In this document: one piece after another, positions 1-18,423 of the stretch | Position numbering within the stretch: the stretch's first letter is position 1 | Layout of the letters: each line of letters opens with the position of its first letter | From: Lineus longissimus | Taxonomy: Eukaryota; Nemertea; Pilidiophora; Heteronemertea; Lineidae | NCBI RefSeq assembly: GCF_910592395.1 | Contig: NC_088310.1 | Location: forward strand, 813,501 to 877,500 | Direction of reading: 5' to 3' | Length of the DNA stretch: 64,000 bases | Notes under the pieces: generated by a model | What the model saw: the letters and a program-made list of their open reading frames with translations, nothing else | What the model was told of the DNA's origin: nothing | Databases searched by the model: none | Position numbers and translations under genes: made by a program

Positions 1-762
1 CAGATGGAAGCAAACTTAAGAGTAAAACTGGGTTGGCTGACTGTGCATGCAGCTTGAAGCAGTCCGAAGTACGCTGAGAGATGAAAGTGTATATACCTGG
101 TACCCTCCAAAGAAAAACTAGAAATATGAAATGAACTGTCATCAGTAAGAAACCTAGACGTAGAGAAGCTAGTTATGATGAACTGACTGGGCTATATTGA
201 GGAGTTGACAATATCAGCTGATGATATAACAAATGTAGTCAGATGCACTACACTAGATCAATGAATGATGTACAGGGGGAAGTACTGTGGGGTATGTGGT
301 GGACATTAAGGATTGTTGTACCTGAGTATACTGCTTGCCATGCTTTTCTACTCTGAATGTGCCGTGCAACAAGTATTGGTATCCTCTACTGAACACTCCC
401 ATGTTCCCCCACTACCACACTACATATAACTTACTAATCTGAACAACAATGGACACACTTGGTCCCAGTAGATACTAAGTCACAGTAGGTGAGGTTCAGA
501 TCTATTGACTTAGCTTGGAACCCACTCTGAATCCACGTACTGTGCCCCAGATTGGGTTCAGAGGATTTGAACCAGATCTATTGGGACGTAGTATACGCAC
601 TATTGTCAAGATTTTGAACATTATACGGTGCGACTACAGGGGAGAACAAATATGATTCGACCTTTTGTATCAACAAATTCACCCAATTTTCATGTTTTTA
701 ACTTTATAACAAATATTGAAGAGCCATGATCATGCCGAGAAGCCAAGATCTCTCATACTCAC
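1..762. other. TTBK intron or 3' flank, no exon recognised
   Basis: The large TTBK exon ends at 763 with a good minus-strand donor (AAG|GTGAGT), so this stretch begins as intron. The following exon must supply one base to complete a codon. I could not identify a convincing acceptor plus terminal coding exon here, so the C-terminal exon(s) are either short and missed or lie beyond the window edge. A plus-strand open frame at 716-1105 is antisense to the kinase gene and is not coding. Confidence 0.5.
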
Positions 763-6139
<5,377 letters not shown>

Positions 6140-9100
6140 CCTGACACTATCTTTTCTCCTTGATAACGGACAATCTCATTGTGGAAGGTGAACTAGTGGA
6201 CACCCTCATTGTTCACAAAAACCTGCAAGACACAGGATTGAGAATATTGTATCTGACCGTTACTCATGAATGAAGAGACTGATGGTAACATCCCTGGTTG
6301 CAACTTGTAAGACACACAAGCTGCTAAAAATATTCTCAGCAAAACCATGCAGGATGCAACACCAGAGTCCGGCAAATCCATTGTTCACAATCTCCTAAAT
6401 CGGCAGTATCTGAAACAACTCAAAAGCCTGGAATACAAAATAAAATCAGAAGAAAATTTTATAATGAGGTTTTTCCTCATCAATTTCTTATTAATTTTAT
6501 AAGACGACATCGATACTGGCACCGTTCGGGATATGACTCATTCATGTGCTGATGATGTGGGAACTTAGTGCCACTAATCAAGAGATTTGAGATTGGAAAG
6601 AGCAGGCAGATGACATTCAATGATTTGTTTGTGTTCACTCTGGGTTGGGGAAAACCTACATTCCATGATCACAATACAACACACCCCTTCCCTTAGCAAA
6701 TTCATCATCTCCCTAGCAGACATGTAGCTCCTTTCAAATCACAATTCCCTATACATTGTATCAGGCTTGGAACCGGATACTGACAAATGCACACTGTCAC
6801 CCTGCAGCCAAGCTGAAATATACAACACGCATCTCGCTATGAATGCAGATCAATGCCGGGGTAGACAACAGAATGCCAAGCCAAGCAGTATCATCACTCG
6901 ACCCTGGAACCCAGATTTGTTTCACAATTGGATCGGCCACTGTTTATTACCAGGAAGGCTATAAAGAACATCCAGTCGCTCGATTTCATATGAAACTTGG
7001 TGCTACAGAATGCTACATACCACCAGCTTGCGTGTTAGATGTTCACCACAATCAAGCACGGTAATAAATCTCAGCGAATACCAAACATGGCCAACAGCAC
7101 ATTTGTAAAGAATAAACCATCTGCGCTCAGACAATCATTCATTAGCATTCACATACTGATTAATTGATAGCTGACATAAATATTTTAAAACAGAATAATT
7201 TCCATAGCAGCCTAATTATTCAGATTGATTTCCCTTAGAGAACCTACATGTACACTGCCATTATACAAGGCATGGCTATACATCAGATGGAACAGTTCAG
7301 TACTTCAACCGATTACAGCATGAGGGGGACAATAGGTCTTTTCAGGCTGCAGGGCCGGATGAGCCGAAAATCACTGACCCATTGGGATTTGAAACATATA
7401 GCCTTACTTTAGAGGGATTTAGGGTGAGCTGTGTAATCAAGTCAGGATGTGACATCAGTAGTCCCCCCCCATGGATTACCTGCACTGCAATGTTTCATGT
7501 ATGTTAGTGATAAATACTATTAGAAAATCCATCCCATTATCATGACTCAGACTGGATACTGGTGTACCATGATCACTTCTACCTACTTTATACATTACTC
7601 GATGTACCTCACAGTATGAGAGGCAAACCTAATGGAAATCCCATGTATTTCTATGTGCCTGCTCCCCTTTAATGCTTCCTTGAACAATTTGCATCTTCCA
7701 TTACAATTCTGCTTTAAAAAGTACACTCTCCCGCAGTGGTTTTCATCATGCAGGTAATCACTATTCACTTAAGGAGTAGACTTGCACATGACTGGAACCA
7801 GTGCCTCAGGAGTGTGCCAAATGCAGCGCAAGAAGTATTCAATCTGGTGGATCTCTATTGAGCAATGAAGCAGGCAATCACAGCGTCTGCTGTAACGACC
7901 ATTCCATTCGTCTTCATTGAGGAAGCAGATCGTTTGATTTAGTAAACAAACTACTTCTATTGGCAGGTGGTTGATTTAGGTGGTATGCTGGGATTCTGCA
8001 GCAATGTAGACTAGACTCCGCTGATTCAGACCTAAAGCACGAGATGTTTCAATTGCCATGAGATGTTTCACTTGCCATGCTTGCAATAATTCACAAAACC
8101 AGACACAGATTTTATGTCAGCCGAGCATTTCATCAAATTATGTACTACATGTGTGGTCTTCATTGCGAGTATGATGACTGATGACTTTCAATCGTAAAGG
8201 TTGTGGTTGAGCGGACTGGGGTATTCGTACAAGGACGAAGGTGAATTGAACGGAAGGGGATGGGTACTGATACTGCAAAACATAACAACCTGACCCATCA
8301 TGTAATTAATATCAAAGTCAAGCTGGTTTTTGTACTGTTACATGAAAACAGGTTAACAGGACATTCAGGAGTCAAGCTCAACAAGGGGGACCCAAGACTG
8401 ATGTTGATGATAAACATGATGATGAAGGAAGAAAAATGTAAAGTTACATTACCACCTTCAATTCACAAATCAGAGACAAGATTTGCCCAAATCGCTAAAT
8501 CATATGAAGTATATGAACGGTTTCTCCAAACCACAAGATGCAGACCTGCCGTGACCAAATCTTACGCCTCAGTTACGACAACAAGTTCATCAATGAGAAT
8601 GACTAGGAGCGGTAGAAGGGGATCTCCACACATGGCAGCACATGAATGAGACACCACCAACATGGAGCAGATTGATGCATCCCAGCTTCTGTAATGTTGA
8701 TGTAAGTTTGCACTGATGATGGGCAATAAAGGGTTCTTAGGCAACCAGTCTCTCTTGTCTGTAGCATACAACAATAAACTGGGTGTGGGGCTGAGTCATC
8801 TCCGTCTGATGACAGCAGATGTCATGTCTGCCGAGACACCTAACGGGCAAACACTGACTGACATAAAGTCAACAAATGTTTTTGAATTGATCTCATGCTT
8901 CAAAGTCTGTATTGCTGCATTATCTACAAGACAGCACCCAATGATAGGTCTAGATCTAGTCACAGAAACGATGTACATGTATAGTAATGCTCTAGTAAGC
9001 TGATACTCAACCCTCAATGCAACCTCATCCAACGAGGTTCTGTTTAACGCCAAAAACAACTCATATATTGTGAAATCAACTCTACAGGCATGGCATTCAC

Positions 9101-10553
9101 AGCATCATCAATCACAAAAAATGCTTGGAAAACAAGCTAGCTTTTAATCCACGGCATGATTTATGGATGAGCAGGAATCGTAGTGAGATGATTCATATGT
9201 GACACGAGTGTCATGTGCAGCCATGGCATTGTAGACGAGGCAGTCATTGGTCTAACCAGATTAATATGGATCTCACTCTTAGTCCATGCCATTAGCCAAA
9301 GTCTCGACAACCACAGTCGATAATAACATTGGAGGCACTCACAAATGTTCTTGCCACTGTAAGACTTCGAGTGCACAATGTTGATTCTCCATGTGTCTAA
9401 GGGAAGTGATCTTGGGAAGGTTTTTGGGAGCCATGCTTTACCTACGACGAGTCCGTACAGGATATAGTTACTTCCCCTTGCTGCCCAAAAGATAGGTTGA
9501 GACTGACTTGAGATATCTAGACCATCTGATGTCATTGTCATAGTCTTCATTATTTTGAATCTGACAGTGACATCATTGCTCATCATATTTTGAGGCCATC
9601 ATCTGATCTGATCACATTCTCTCCATATGCACCATCTGTAAATCACCATCTACAGGTGCCCGCTCATCATCAGACACCGCCATGGTGTGATTCATTCTAG
9701 AATGAGCCATGTGTACTGGGAAACCACCATGGCAACAATGTCTGGGTAACCACCAGCAACACTATCATACATGGATTCGGCGTATTCCTCATCAGTTAAT
9801 TGCGCAGAGTGGGAGAAGTGGTTACAGATCTAGGCTAACTCAGCAGCAAGAATTTTGCTCAGTTGTTTTCAGATTCTGATACTAAAGCCAGCTGTGATGG
9901 CTTCATACTCAAGGCTAGAACTTGTGCCAGCTATAGTTTCAAAGGCTTCTGCCATTGTGCTCTCACCAGGCTCATGGATGCCACATCAAGCCCTGTTAGT
10001 GTTACAAAAACCAGTTGAAACCACAACATTGCCACAGAATAACATCTGTCTTATCTGACACTGACATCCACAGGATCCAAATGTCATTCCCTCAGCCACC
10101 AACTATCTCAGAAACCATTCTGGGTGGATATCAGCTAAAAATACCACAAACCATTATTGATTATCAATAAATCTAAATGATGATGGTGTCAAAATGTATT
10201 CATCAGTTATTCGAGAGGAACCATTTACCATGTCCTCTCTTGTTGGTCTAGGCATGTAGCCAGCGGCAAATGATATTCAAAATGTTCTTGAATCACCAAA
10301 TGTCAGATAATGCCATTGATGGGTCAGATTTTTTCCACCCAATACTCTCTTTCATTCAATGGTTTATGTATCCATGTTTTGGGTTGCCATCTTGAAGAAT
10401 GCCATATGATTACCGGAGAAAAATCTTATTTCATCCAAGCCTAGTCCATGTAGTCTGTCAATTGGATATCAATATCCAGTGAAAGCCAATCACTGTGTGA
10501 TTCACACATCAAGTTGCATGTTGAACTGGCATTTCCATGGAGACAGTGGAGAC
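6140..10553. other. Intergenic / TTBK 5' region, no gene recognised
   Basis: The proximal part (6140 to about 6450) is TTBK 5' UTR or promoter. I see no coding exon elsewhere: open frames such as 8260-8649 (+), 9161-9586 (-) and 6843-7064 (+) show no domain, no splice context and no codon character. The sequence is AT-rich and unremarkable. Non-coding 5' exons of TTBK may lie here but cannot be placed. Confidence 0.5.
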
Positions 10554-10901
10554 GAGAGCCAACACAGGCTGGGAGAGCCAACACAGGCTGGGAGAGACAA
10601 CACAGGCTGGGAGAGCCAACACAGGCTGGGAGAGACAACACAGGCTGGGAGAGCCAACACAGGCTGGGAGAGACACCACAGGCTGGGAGTGCCAACACAG
10701 GCTGGGAGAGCCAACACAGGCTGGGAGAGACAACACAGGCTGGGAGAGACAACACAGGCTGGGAGAGGCAACACAGGCTGGGAGAGCCAACACAGGCTGG
10801 GAGAGACAACACAGGCTGGGAGAGACAACACAGGCTGGGAGAGACAACACAGGCTGGGAGAGACAACACAGGCTGGGAGAGACAACACAGGCTGGGAGAG
10901 A
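10554..10901. repeat. 19-bp minisatellite, about 18 copies
   Basis: The unit CAACACAGGCTGGGAGAGM (M = C or A) repeats head to tail. Because 19 is not a multiple of three and the unit lacks stop codons in most frames, the array opens long artificial reading frames on both strands. Variants alternate between GAGCCAACAC and GAGACAACAC, which could be used for array typing. No gene is supported here. Confidence 0.95.
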
Positions 10902-13465
10902 CAAGTTGTTGAAGAATGGCGAGAAAACAAGAGTTGAGACAAGAAAACAGCCAAGCTGATTGTTTCCCAAAAGTATGTGAGTACGGTAGCCAAGCAGACA
11001 GTCATCAAATCCAATCATGCATCAACATGACGCAGGGTTTGGAGAAGCAATTCCTCCAGGGAAACTCTCTTGGACGGAGAACAGGTGCAACAAGTTCATT
11101 TTTGTAATGGGAAACAGTGAAGTGGTTACTGCATGTATCACAGCCAGCCACCAATCAGACCAGCAACATGTTTTATTACTACATCCACTGCTGACACTTG
11201 CAGTGCAGGGGTGACCATGTCTCAGTAGCACACTGATCTGATGATTGAGAGGATATGGGTTCAAGTTCAACTCCAACATGGCTGATTTACTGCTTGGTTC
11301 TACTCACTGGTTGAGATCAATTCAAATTGGCAGTTTATAAAGTGCTGAAAGTACATCCCGCCTTAAATCCAGATAAAAAAATCCACAGCTAAATTATGGT
11401 AGACCAATGAAAACGTGACTATAGATCATCAGTAAATCGTCCTCATCAACCTCTGAAGTGACTATAAATACACCGACGCCGCTATCGTCAAATCAATAAT
11501 AAGCTACTAGCCTAGCTGTAGACGATGGGTACACATGGCCACTACGCAGTATGTGTGGCCGATCTACAGGGCTCATCAGTAAGCAGGTTGGACATGGCTT
11601 CAGACAGACCGACGATTAGGATTACATTCAAGAGCCAGTAGGATTCATTTTTATCAATCATCCTGACCTGGCACTTATGTAATTCAAAAATATGTAATTA
11701 TGTAATTCAAAAATACAATTCATGAAAGGGTTGCAGTATACTGTTAGCATGAATCATGGTTGATACGGACTCGAGTGGATTTGGCTTAATAGTAGGTGGT
11801 TATGATTAGAATATTGATCATAAGATGAGGCAGGCGGCTCGATCAATAACTAATGGATAGCAGCTTGAAGGAGATATACATGGCATGAAATCTCTGTCGT
11901 CTGGCATGTCTGGTCTCATAGCAGAAACCAAAGCATGCTATACACACCTGTCATTCATCTATGATTCAGAACCAGAACGTGTTTTGCATGGAAAATAAAT
12001 AGCACAGTGCTACCTCCTTACCCACAAGGCAAAAGAAACATACAAATACAGTGGATGGTATGATACTAAATTTCTGTCATTGGCTGGAACATGAGATTGT
12101 TTGTTGATGCGGCCTTACGTTTATGACATGGGCGGCATATCTCTATACTGGTAATCCGTTCCATAATAAGATGAGCAAGCAGCGAAGAATACGGACAAGT
12201 GTTGGACGTGTTCCACTTTTTCAACGCTCATTTATTTGACCGCATTGCTCATCATACATCCAGCTCAACAATCAACAATGCTAAAATCAGTCCGTGAACG
12301 AAACCAGAGACAGTTGTTGCCTGTCCCATTGAGAAAATCAATCAATGAGATTCAACTCCAACAAACACCATCCATGCATGCAATATATATTAAGGGCCTT
12401 TAGTCCAACTTAATGAATGTCCACAACTGAGCAGACCAGATCGACCAGCAAGGCAAAGCCAACAAGGAAGACTTGTGACTTTTTGACATTTTGAAATCAA
12501 GAGTTGAGTGCTAAGCACTAACCACACAAATTTAATTTCATTTACCAGTGTACTGCATAGGCAGGTACAGCAAGTACAACGTGTTTGACAAGCTGAATTT
12601 ACATTACAAATTTATGCCAACTATGAACATTTGTCATCAGTGCTACCAGACACCCCAAACTGTCAAGCCTTTCACAAGAATTTCAAAGATACAACAGCAT
12701 CATCAACTACATAAAACAATAGAATGGATATTCATTTAAAATTTATCTACTTACCATAAGCTAAATCAATGTAATTATTACGATAATCCATGATAGATAC
12801 TTGAAGACATGAACAAAATTTTCAGAAATCTGCCGACGCCATTTTGAAATCATCAACAAATCCCAAAAATGTAGCCGAAATTTAATACTTTTACTTTCTT
12901 CATATCGTTTTGTTTGCATTATTTTATAAATCAAAATGTTTTTAACCTAATTACTTGAATAATTTTATCAATAACTTTTGGGATAACGTATCAATAAGCT
13001 CGCTTATTTTAAGCGCATCGATGTTAGAAAATCGTGGCTAACTTCGTGTGGACATTTTGAGCTTTTTGCAGAAAAGTTTTTGACAAATATCTGATTTCCT
13101 AGACTATTGTTTACACAAAAGTTGTTAACTAAAGGTTTGCTTGGTATAAACATGTCCCTCTTTTATAAAGTGTCGCACGAATTGGCAGAAGCGAGTCCGA
13201 TAGCGAGAAATAATTAGTAAGATCTGTCATAAATTTGTAAATATTTTTGTGTACAGGGTGTTTCATAAAAAAGGCAGCTGTAAATATCATGCACAGTTTT
13301 ACAAGATAGTCCTTTTGGTTGCCATAGGGGTTGGAGTACTGAAGGCCTGTTAGGCTGTTGAGTCCTCAGGTCTCATTCTATTTCTGTTGCTTATGAGTCT
13401 TACTTTCTGGTTCCAAGAAAGAGCTTTTCTTTTCATACAAATGATAGCAGAAGGAAGACAAGATC
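10902..13465. other. Intergenic spacer and AIDA 5' region
   Basis: No coding exon is seen. A degenerate tRNA-like segment lies at 11215-11282. The stretch 12,750-13,250 is AT-rich. At 13,256 the motif CAGGGTGTTTCATAAAA resembles a repeat terminus also seen near 16,569 and 26,575. The AIDA promoter and 5' UTR must lie toward the right end, but no TATA box stands out. Confidence 0.45.
11215..11282 (+). mobile_element. tRNA-derived SINE-like fragment
   Basis: A block-A-like segment (CTCAGTAGCACACTG) followed about 35 bases later by a B-box-like GGTTCAAGTTC gives the layout of a tRNA-related SINE head. Cloverleaf pairing is poor and no tail is recognised, so this is a decayed copy rather than a tRNA gene. 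Confidence 0.35.
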
Positions 13466-16402
13466 ATGACTACCCCAAGTGTTGATGAGAGAAATATTGA
13501 CCAGCTCGTTGTAAGCTGGGAAAAGACCTTCAAGAGTGGAACAGATTATGATACATGGGGCCAACCTGTTGAAGCCACAGGAATATATCAGAGGTGAGTA
13601 TTATGAGGACCAAATGATATGCCGAGTGGCTGAGAAGGACTAAGAAGTAACACTATCAGATACTCATTATCAGTGATCTATGTGCTTTCATGGCAATAGT
13701 TGGCAAGCTTAGTTAGGCATCAGGAGTTTTCACTTCCAGAACTCAAAGCTGACAAGAAAACATGGCACCATGGTGCACACAACCTAAATGAATGTCTTAT
13801 TCTCTTTACCTTTTCAGATTATCAAAGTGCATTAAGGAATATACATGTGCTGAAAGCGAAACCTTCACTGATGAGCAAAAGGTAAGGAAAATCAAATCAT
13901 CTCAATCATGATTATAGAATCTGCCCCAAGTGATGGGTGCAGAGTGTATAGATTGCTGAATCAAACCCTCCTCACTGGCAACACATCCTTGATGTTTCCT
14001 GCTTTGTAGAGATATCAACAGTATCCTTTTATCACCAATTCACAACCGTTGATATGAAATATAAACTTTCTTCTTCTAGAAAATCCTAAACAAGGTAGCG
14101 GCATGTTTAGAGCTGAGAAGCGGGGCGCTGGTTGATCCTGGCTTCATCAAGGGCATATCACTGGAAGACTTGAAGAAAATAGAATCAAGTGAGTGTGTGG
14201 GAACTGTTGCTTTATCAAACAAATGAGCCAGTCGTGTGCTTCATCTTTGTCAGTTGGCAGTCTGCTGAAATGGTCCAAGTCTTTTTCAACTCATCAAGTG
14301 TGGTCTTCAAATTCATTAACACCAGTAGTCAATGACTGGTAGTCAGTTAGAATTATCTGTTAGAATTTTGCCATTCTTTCCTCATTTCAGATCTCAAGCA
14401 GCTTGTTGACAGTAAGCCCAGGGAGTTCCCTGTGGATGTTGTGGCTGCTCAAGCTCACATGCATGCTCAGGCTGCTAAAAGGTGACTTCTAGATGATTGC
14501 ATGTGTGAAAATGTCAGCTGAGCACGAGGTCCACAGGCCTCTGTTTCATTGAGTTTCAGATTTGCGGTATCTTGATAATTGGTACTAGTCTAAGGGAGTG
14601 TTCATTCTACATGTTCTAGGCATTATATGGACAAGCCTTAACTTACTTTGAAATCAATTCTTGTTGGCATCTTCTATCTTCTGTACAACATATACTTCAT
14701 TCACCTTATGTTCCATTTCAGGCGATCTGATGCTCCGCTTCCTCTGATTCGACCTCAAGTTCATGTGGATGAGGATGAAGACCCAGAGGCAGTTAAATGT
14801 AAGAACACCAGCGTCAAGTCAAACAATACCAACTGTGTCCCAGCGCTTAATGTTACAAGCTCAACTTGGCCTCTGTATGCCACATGCTACTGTCAGTATG
14901 GTTATCCACGCATAAACATTAGCTGAACTTGTTTGATATTTATTTCCATCGAATATAACTCTATTTGAACAGAACAGCAGCGTGGTGCTTGCCTGAAGCA
15001 ACGTCACACCTCTAAACATCTTGTGAGTGTCCTGTGTTATGTGTTCTCTGTTTGTGTTTCAGCTCATGGTAGTTTACTGCCACAGCCGATTCCACAGGAG
15101 GGAATGACCACTGTCACTGTCCGCATAGAAAAGATTGGCCTGAAAGAAGCTGCACAGTTCATAGATTCGTTCATCACTGTCTCAGTTAAAGGTACAACCT
15201 GTTTATACTCAATCTCTTGGCTTTTAAGTGAACTGACATGTACTCTTGTTGTGTCTTCATCCCCATGACCAATATAAGGTCAATGGAAAGTATAATTAAA
15301 CACCACATAATCTTGCTTTTATAGAAATCCCATTACTGATAGGCTGAGTGAAAGTATTTGTCACTTCTGACCAACTCCGATGTGTTTCTTCCAGACTCCC
15401 ATGGTGTTGATGTCACATCTCGTCAGGATACTCCCATCACCTCGCAGAAGGATGACCAGTATATCATATTCAGTGTCGATGTGCACATTCAGAGACATTT
15501 AGAGCTGATGCCTAAAGGTAAGAGTCTTTTATAGCTCATTAGTATGTGAACGAATCGAGGAATGCAGTACCACGTGACCGTGTCATCATTATTTCTATTG
15601 TATGGCATTATTCTATGATGATGTCACAGAACTGAAATGGCTCTGTGAAGTTAGCAGTTCTGGTAGTATATCAAATCAACGTAATGATCTGGTATGATGA
15701 AATAAATATCGCACTTTATAATATTTAGTGTTTATTTTCAGTGTTTCCTGCTGAAATCAGTATTTAGGCCTGACTGATCAGTTTATGAAAAGTAGAAATA
15801 AGGTCACGAGATCATTGTACAGTGTAAAGAGGAGTTGATACTGGTACATCCCATCCTTCTTGATGATCTCAATTGGTCTTACAGGTTTTGCGATCTTCTT
15901 TGAGTTCAATCATTACAAGCCAAAGAAGAAGATCGTCAGCACCAAATGTTGGACGTTCCTTGAGAATGATGAAATAAAGGAGGGGCCACTGGCACTTGAA
16001 CTGTAAGTATAGCATTTATGATTATAAATTTATGACTACCGTTCGATGTCACTGTAAGTGCTGACTTATAGACTTGTTGAAGTAGGCTGAGGAAAAATGG
16101 TGTGGCAGGTAGCTGGTTTCTCCAGGAATCAAAGCATGGTGTCCATCATTTGTTAGCTCATCTGAGGAGAGATGTGGGAAAAGGAAACCTGCTCTGGCTT
16201 CCTTTCAGTTCATTCGAGATGAACATTATTGGACGCATTGCTTTTGAGTGCAAAATGCAATCAGAGTCACACTCTTTATTCTGATGATTTCTGACCCTCT
16301 GATTTCAGATACAAAAAACCAACAGATAAGAGGCGGAAGAGACTGGGGTTGCTGACAGTCAAACCGTTATTCCTGCATTTAAAGATCTCACTGAATGTCT
16401 GA
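13466..16402 (+). CDS. AIDA: AIDA (axin interactor, dorsalization-associated protein)
   Basis: Nine exons: 13466-13593, 13818-13881, 14080-14188, 14391-14481, 14722-14798, 15063-15191, 15395-15517, 15885-16002 and 16309-16402. They sum to 933 nt, or 310 residues, against about 306 in human AIDA, with matching phases throughout. The N-terminal helical AIDA domain is marked by FKSGTDYDTWGQPVEA and VAACLELRSGALVD. The C-terminal C2-like domain carries TVRIEKIGLKEAAQFID, FFEFNHYKPKK and ELYKKPTDKRRKRLGLLTVK, followed by the typical KPLFLHL end. In vertebrates AIDA binds axin, blocks axin-mediated JNK activation, and also acts in ER-associated degradation of lipid-synthesis enzymes. The start at 13466 fits the family N-terminus. 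The linker between the two domains is shorter and acidic. Confidence 0.96.
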
Positions 16403-18423
16403 TTCGAACAGACTTCAGACTCCATTAGGCTGCATATCCATAGCCTATTCATGAGGTCCAAACACAGAACAAGGGAAAACGTCAAAAGCGAACAGTCAAT
16501 GAATATATGCAACCTCAAGATTCCCGGACTGCTTATGGGACTGGTGTTCATGTACTTTCACATAACACAGGGTGACCCACAAACATCCTGTTGGTTTTCT
16601 TTTTATATTGTGGAGAACATTTTGATTGAATTCCCTCCATCTTTCATCGTCAAATATCTTAATCTGATGTCCTCAATATCCATCTGGTGCTATAAACAAA
16701 TTTGTATAACTTTTAAATACTCATTACCGTGTCTAACATTTTAATACTTGTCCAAGAATGGATTGGTTTGTCCTTTTTACTATGGTTTAAACTGATATAA
16801 ATTGGGTAGTTTTATCCCGAGTAACAAACCTATTGTAGGTTGGGTAATGCTCTGAAGTATGCCAAAGCATTCTTCTTGAATCTCTAAGAGTACCGTTCTA
16901 TATAAAGCAATAGTTATTGATTTATGGTTTTAGCAACATTTCTCCTTTCGAGCCAATACTTTCTGAAGACTAATATTTCATTAACTTTTAATCAAAATGT
17001 AAGTTGTAACTGCATAAACATATTGAATTTGTCAGATTTTTATTGCAATTTTAATGTTTTCCAAGGTTATCAGGTTATTTGATACTCTGCTTTGTGACAT
17101 TCCACACTGAAATATCATGCATAATCATATCAATAAATTGTTGAATATTATTGAATATTTGCCTCATAGTTTTCTGTGTCTGTGCAATTTTGGTAACAAT
17201 AGAGGAGTTCGAGTTTGGAGTTGTTGAGTCAATTAACTTATTTGGCCAAAATGTTGGGACAGAACCGGGCAGATTCTGTTTCATTTGACAACATGTTTGA
17301 AATCAACATTGTTATGCCACGTTAATTGTAACAGTGTCTCACGAGGGAAGACATGCAAGGATCAAAGAGTGGTGGGATGAGCCCTGGTTTACAGTACTCC
17401 AGAAGAGCAGTAAATATGGCTCTGTTCCACATGCAGTGTGTGACTAAGATGAATGTAGTGTCTTGTATCATGGAAGACAATCTTGCACATTGATGCCTGC
17501 CTATAGTTTAGACTCTATGCAGTCCATTTGTCATCCTGATCGTCCCTTCGTGCAACAGGACGGCGCCAGTCCACTGCGCCAACAGTATAATATAGTACAG
17601 CCTATTTGACAATAATTATCACATCAGAGAAGACGACGAGAGAATTGGGATGACTCTTGATTAACTTTACAGTAATCAATGATATCTGTAAATTCAGCAC
17701 TGCCCCACAAAAAATAGGACGCTCGAAGCATACAGGCGAAGAAGACCATCCACTCGTGAATTATACCAGAGAGTCTTTTGAAATAATCGTGGTGTAATTG
17801 AACACCACAGATAATGATAGACTCTCGATCAATAGTTGGTGCTTTGACAGACTTGATCAATGTGCTTTATTTTCAATGGAATGCTTGTCAGATTTCTTCT
17901 CTCTCCTTTCCAAGAACATTACGTTAACGTGGACGCATTCCACAAACCCAAAAAGCCGAACATTACTTTTTATCGGCCATGCTTCATTTGATAACGTGTA
18001 GATTTCGGCTAAATGAACTTAATCTAAATTTCATAATGGTATTAGCTGGACCGTCCTTTACTTTGTCTGCTTTTTCCGTCAAATGGTCACTGCACTGAAA
18101 CTCTCTTGAACACGGGCCCGCCGAAATCGTTCCTCGCACGCACAGGCCTGTCGCACTTCCTCCCTCAAATATCCTTACATATTCTCCAGCACCGTAAGTT
18201 CTCTCGATCATGTCCATTTTTTGTCGTTTCCTCGGATTATTCTCCTGATGTTCTACCACCAGGATCGAGTCAAATTCACATTGAAGAAAACGTCCTCTGT
18301 ACCATGGATTTACAGCCAAAGGGACCACGCCCCTCGATATATCCGAACAGATATGATCCTCTTTTGACCCGGCGGACTCCATGTACAGCTTTTATAGAAC
18401 CTATTCTCATTTTCAGATTCCAA
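16403..18423. other. AIDA 3' UTR, spacer and 5' UTR of the ZP gene
   Basis: After the AIDA stop there is AT-rich non-coding sequence. A CAGGGTGACCCACAAA motif at 16,569 resembles a repeat terminus. MITE copy A sits at 17511-17585. An open frame runs upstream of 18424 in the frame of the ZP-gene signal peptide but lacks similarity and is interpreted as 5' UTR. Confidence 0.5.
17511..17585. mobile_element. MITE family 2, copy A
   Basis: A short palindromic element: left arm GACTCTATGCAGTCCATTTG and, inverted, right arm GGCGCAGTGGACTGG. The same arms occur at 26761-26847, 34412-34491 and 37787-37900. No coding capacity. Confidence 0.6.

Noticed and set aside
8260-8649. 129-codon plus-strand open frame
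   Set aside because: No similarity, low-complexity Met/Lys/Ser content and no neighbouring exons.
10441-11018. Several overlapping open frames of 130-170 codons on both strands
   Set aside because: They are products of the 19-bp minisatellite, whose unit lacks stops; the peptides are pure repeat in all frames.
18106-18423. Upstream extension of the ZP protein to an earlier ATG
   Set aside because: It would bury the clear signal peptide that starts at 18424.
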